Below are positions 61,781 through 64,000 of a DNA stretch of 64,000 bases, one piece after another; within the stretch, counting starts at the first letter, position 1, and each line of letters begins with the position of its first letter. Both the position numbers and the translations under genes were made by a program. Origin of the DNA: JAGGAG01 sp964638035 (GTDB taxonomy: Bacteria > Gemmatimonadota > Gemmatimonadetes > Gemmatimonadales > GWC2-71-9); assembly GCA_964638035.1 (NCBI GenBank), contig CAZWXD010000005.1, positions 78,610 through 142,609 of the forward strand. The letters run 5' to 3'. The notes below the pieces were generated by a model. It ran no database searches. It was not told where the DNA came from and worked only from the letters and a program-made list of their open reading frames with translations.

Positions 61781-62410
61781 ATGCCCGTGCGCTACATCAC
61801 TACTGCCGTCACCCTCCTCGCCGTCATGGGCGCCGCACCCCTTGCCGCGCAGTCGCCCACCATTCAGGCCAAGGCCCCGGGCTTCTTCGCGGGCCTCGGC
61901 ATCGGACCCGGCCTCTTCCGGCAGTCCTGCCCTGACTACTGCGTGGGCGACCGGTTCTGGGGCTGGAGCGGCAATGCGCGGGCTGGCATCGCGCTCGACA
62001 AGCGGTGGCTGCTGGGCCTCGAGGCCACCACCTGGCGCGACACGCGGCACCCGGAGGATGCGGAGTCGATCAAGCAATCGATGTGGCTCGTGGGTCCCGT
62101 GGCGTACTTCTACCCGACACCCAACCGGCGCCTCAACCTCAAGCTCAGTGTCGGGCCCCTGATGTACCGGCAGAGCGACCCTGACGACATCGGGGACGAG
62201 GACGAAGACGACAACTACAGCACGACCGCCGTGGGCGTGTCGCTTGGTGTCGCGTACGACCTGCCCATCGCCGATCGCGTGTTTGTGGCGCCCTTCTTCA
62301 CGTTCGTCGGGTCCACCGGCGGCGACATCACCCGTGGTGACGGCACCGTGATCAGTGAAGAGCCGAACTACAGCATGCTGCAGCTTGGTGTGAGCCTGGT
62401 GTACCGGTAG
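61781..62410 (+). CDS. Outer-membrane beta-barrel protein
   Basis: 209 residues. A signal peptide (cleavage at L-A-A-Q) leads to a small barrel with G-I-G-P-G-L-F-R, L-L-G-L-E-A-T-T-W-R, P-V-A-Y-F-Y-P-T, and M-L-Q-L-G-V-S-L-V-Y-R at the end. An acidic loop D-P-D-D-I-G-D-E-D-E-D-D lies near residue 140. GCGGAG lies just before the ATG. A longer open frame upstream has no signal peptide and is rejected. It is divergent from the pilin operon. The family is not certain. Confidence 0.75.
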   Translation: MPVRYITTAVTLLAVMGAAPLAAQSPTIQAKAPGFFAGLGIGPGLFRQSCPDYCVGDRFWGWSGNARAGIALDKRWLLGLEATTWRDTRHPEDAESIKQSMWLVGPVAYFYPTPNRRLNLKLSVGPLMYRQSDPDDIGDEDEDDNYSTTAVGVSLGVAYDLPIADRVFVAPFFTFVGSTGGDITRGDGTVISEEPNYSMLQLGVSLVYR

Positions 62411-62640
62411 CACCCGCCGGAGTCTGGCCTCTCGCCCGGCGCGTGACCTTCTGCAATGCAGGCCGCTGCACCGCGAGGTTCCGGGCGGCGTGCGCCAGCG
62501 CACAGCCGGTTGCACCCCCCTTGCCCCGTCACGACTTATCGGGTCGCTGCCGCCATGCCGGACGGGTCGCCGGTGCGGCCCTTCTCTCGCACCACCGGCC
62601 ACCGTTCCGAGGAAGTCGTCCGTCACCCTGGAGTAGATCC

Positions 62641-63888
62641 ATGCGAGTGCACCTTTCTGCGCCCGCGGCTGCCCGCCTGCTGTGTGCCGCCTGGGCTACA
62701 TGCTCCACGATCCTGCTCGCGGCCTGTGCGAGCGGCGAGGGCGGTGACCCGTCCGACGCGCCGCGCAGCATTGCCATGAACGCCTGGACGCCCGGCACCA
62801 ACGATACCTGCACCCAGGCTGACCACGACCGGTACGCCACGGTCGGTCCCGACGGGAAGCTGTATCCCACCTGGCACCCAGCGACCGACCCGGGAACGGG
62901 GTGCAGTTTCGGCCATGATCATGGCCGTGACCCGAGTGGTTCAGACCTGTACAACAAGGTTGGGGCGCTGCCCTTCGGCTACGCCAATGAGCAGCTTGCC
63001 CTGGTGGACCCGGCGAACCCGCGCAACGAGGACCACGTTGGCCACAAGATCGAGTGGGCCAACGACATTGACCTCGAGGCCGGCGGTGGACAGTTCCGGC
63101 TCCGGTGCGACGTGCTCACGAAGCTCCACCAGGGGACGCACTCGAAGGATGCGTTCACCAACAACCTCCATGAGCTGAACTACCACATCCAGTGTGGCGA
63201 CGGGAGCGAGGCCCGGGTCACCATGCTGACCGCCATCGGGCATCCGGGCGAGTTCCGTGAGTCGTGCACCGGCGAGATGATCCAGGTGGGTCCGGCCACG
63301 CCAGCCAACTCGCCGAGCGGCGGCGGCGTGCGCATCATCCCGACCCGCAACTGCGTGGAGCAGATCAAGGTCGCCGAGGGCAGCAACTCGAACTACTTCG
63401 AGCTGAACGAGAACTGGGAAGTGAGCATCTTCGTCGAGCGGCAGGGTGGGGGCCGGATCTTCTCGGCCAACCCGTATTACCAGGTGCGCAACGCCAGCCG
63501 GTTCTATGACCAGGCCACCCACCCGGCGGTGGGGCGCCAGATCGCCGCCTGCGACGAGGTCGCACCCGGTAACCTCAAGTTGCGGGGCGGGTACTGTGAG
63601 GACGCCACCCAGGGCGGTGCCGTGAGCGGTATCCCGTTCGACAGCCCCGCATCCACCTTCGATGGTGCCCGGCGGGTGGTGGACGTCAACAACAACAACT
63701 GGAGTAACGAGGACGGCCCCGAGGTGTGGTACACCGACGCCTTCGGCCGGAATGCCCGTACCGAGCCGTTCACCGGCTCGATCCAGCAGTTCGTCTCGCG
63801 GCGGAGCAGCGACGTGGGCCTGGATGCCAATGGCCCGGTCATCGGGGGCGGCAACTACGGCGGGAACGGGGTGCACGCGCCGAACTAG
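62641..63888 (+). CDS. Lipoprotein of unknown function, Cys-rich
   Basis: 415 residues. Lipobox L-L-A-A-C (Cys29) anchors it to a membrane. The mature part has an early G-T-N-D-T-C-T-Q-A-D-H-D-R-Y, a G-H-D-H-G-R-D-P motif, and seven or more further Cys residues scattered along the chain (C-S-F, R-C-D, Q-C-G, S-C-T, N-C-V, A-C-D, Y-C-E), suggesting disulphides. The sequence is rich in Gly/Asn. GGAG lies 7 bases before the ATG. No family is recognised. Its stop is directly followed by a tandem repeat array. Confidence 0.68.
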   Translation: MRVHLSAPAAARLLCAAWATCSTILLAACASGEGGDPSDAPRSIAMNAWTPGTNDTCTQADHDRYATVGPDGKLYPTWHPATDPGTGCSFGHDHGRDPSGSDLYNKVGALPFGYANEQLALVDPANPRNEDHVGHKIEWANDIDLEAGGGQFRLRCDVLTKLHQGTHSKDAFTNNLHELNYHIQCGDGSEARVTMLTAIGHPGEFRESCTGEMIQVGPATPANSPSGGGVRIIPTRNCVEQIKVAEGSNSNYFELNENWEVSIFVERQGGGRIFSANPYYQVRNASRFYDQATHPAVGRQIAACDEVAPGNLKLRGGYCEDATQGGAVSGIPFDSPASTFDGARRVVDVNNNNWSNEDGPEVWYTDAFGRNARTEPFTGSIQQFVSRRSSDVGLDANGPVIGGGNYGGNGVHAPN

Positions 63889-63890
63889 AG

Positions 63891-64000
63891 ACGTCAGGCG
63901 TCAGGCGTCAGGACGTCAGGACGTCAGGGCGTCAGGTGAGTACCTTGACGCCTTGACGCCTTGACGCCTTGACGCCTTGACGCCTTGACGCCTTGACGCC
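63891..64000. repeat. Inverted pair of short tandem repeats
   Basis: 63891-63936 holds degenerate 7-8 bp units (gcgtcag / gacgtcag). 63945-64000 holds seven perfect copies of ttgacgcc, continuing off the right edge. The two arrays are near-complementary and could form a large hairpin after the lipoprotein gene. Array length is unknown because it is cut by the window. Confidence 0.88.

Noticed and set aside
61485..61782. Small genes on either strand in the pilin-barrel gap
   Set aside because: No ribosome site, no signal peptide and no coding bias; the two frames overlap each other.
63945..64000. CRISPR array
   Set aside because: Units are 8 bp, contiguous and without spacers.

Overview
This 64 kb window is GC-rich, densely coded chromosomal DNA from a Gram-negative bacterium with an outer membrane. 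Many genes carry signal peptides or lipoboxes and encode outer-membrane beta-barrels. The mixture fits Gemmatimonadota best: an ECF sigma factor paired with a Ser/Thr kinase-TPR protein, several DUF4136 lipoproteins, a GTP-type PEP carboxykinase, a DUF58/BatA-like pair next to mfd-surA-pdxA, and Arg/Ala/Pro-rich coding. That assignment rests on gene content, not on a database search. I see no prophage, insertion sequence, CRISPR array or rRNA. One tRNA gene, tRNA-Ile(GAT), is present.

Layout. 1-5111 (minus): an operon of endonuclease IV, a beta-barrel, a matrixin-like lipoprotein, PEP carboxykinase, a hemolysin III-type membrane protein and a truncated S9 peptidase. 5099-6893 (plus): a GGDEF protein and an exported RidA-like protein. 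6890-12233 (minus): six genes joined by 4-base stop/start overlaps, namely a STAS-ATPase fusion, a STAS-like/winged-helix protein, a Cys/Met-metabolism PLP enzyme, ftsE, ftsX and an EnvC-like LytM protein. 12328-19665: a GH1 glycosidase, two sugar kinases, two GT9 glycosyltransferases and lepA. 19883-21355: an EamA transporter and small genes. 21469-31279 (plus): the operon DUF58, BatA-like, mfd, two parvulin chaperones, pdxA. 31250-34845: a CorC-like transporter, typA and a very acidic microprotein. 34910-39579 (minus): PPK2, DUF4136 lipoprotein, potassium channel and a large beta-barrel protein. 39647-44804: more envelope proteins around tRNA-Ile. 44804-49089 (minus): ECF sigma, Ser/Thr kinase-TPR and two outer-membrane proteins. 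49238-56378: DUF2252, arylsulfatase, arginase, cardiolipin synthase. 56391-57421: an SPFH protein with a 53-residue ribbon-helix-helix partner. 57573-61394 (minus): four pilin-like genes. 61781-63888: a beta-barrel and a lipoprotein, followed by an 8-bp tandem repeat running off the end.

How the genes work together. Envelope biogenesis dominates: division-coupled peptidoglycan hydrolysis (FtsEX-EnvC), outer-membrane protein folding (SurA and PpiC lipoprotein), glycan transfer (GT9), phospholipid synthesis (Cls), minor pilins and many barrels. Translation and repair factors (EF-4, TypA, Mfd, Nfo) are interspersed. Fourteen 4-base and four 1-base stop/start overlaps suggest heavy translational coupling. 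Several operon-leading genes lack a Shine-Dalgarno sequence and instead have a TANNNT box 5-10 nt before the ATG, which suggests leaderless transcripts.

Most worth following up: the STAS-ATPase/STAS-winged-helix pair fused to the ftsEX-envC operon; the SPFH/RHH pair whose promoter holds three TGATA repeats at exactly 11-bp spacing; the acidic microprotein coupled to typA; and the pilin operon with a perfectly spaced sigma-54-like palindrome and a PilV-like pilin lacking Glu5.
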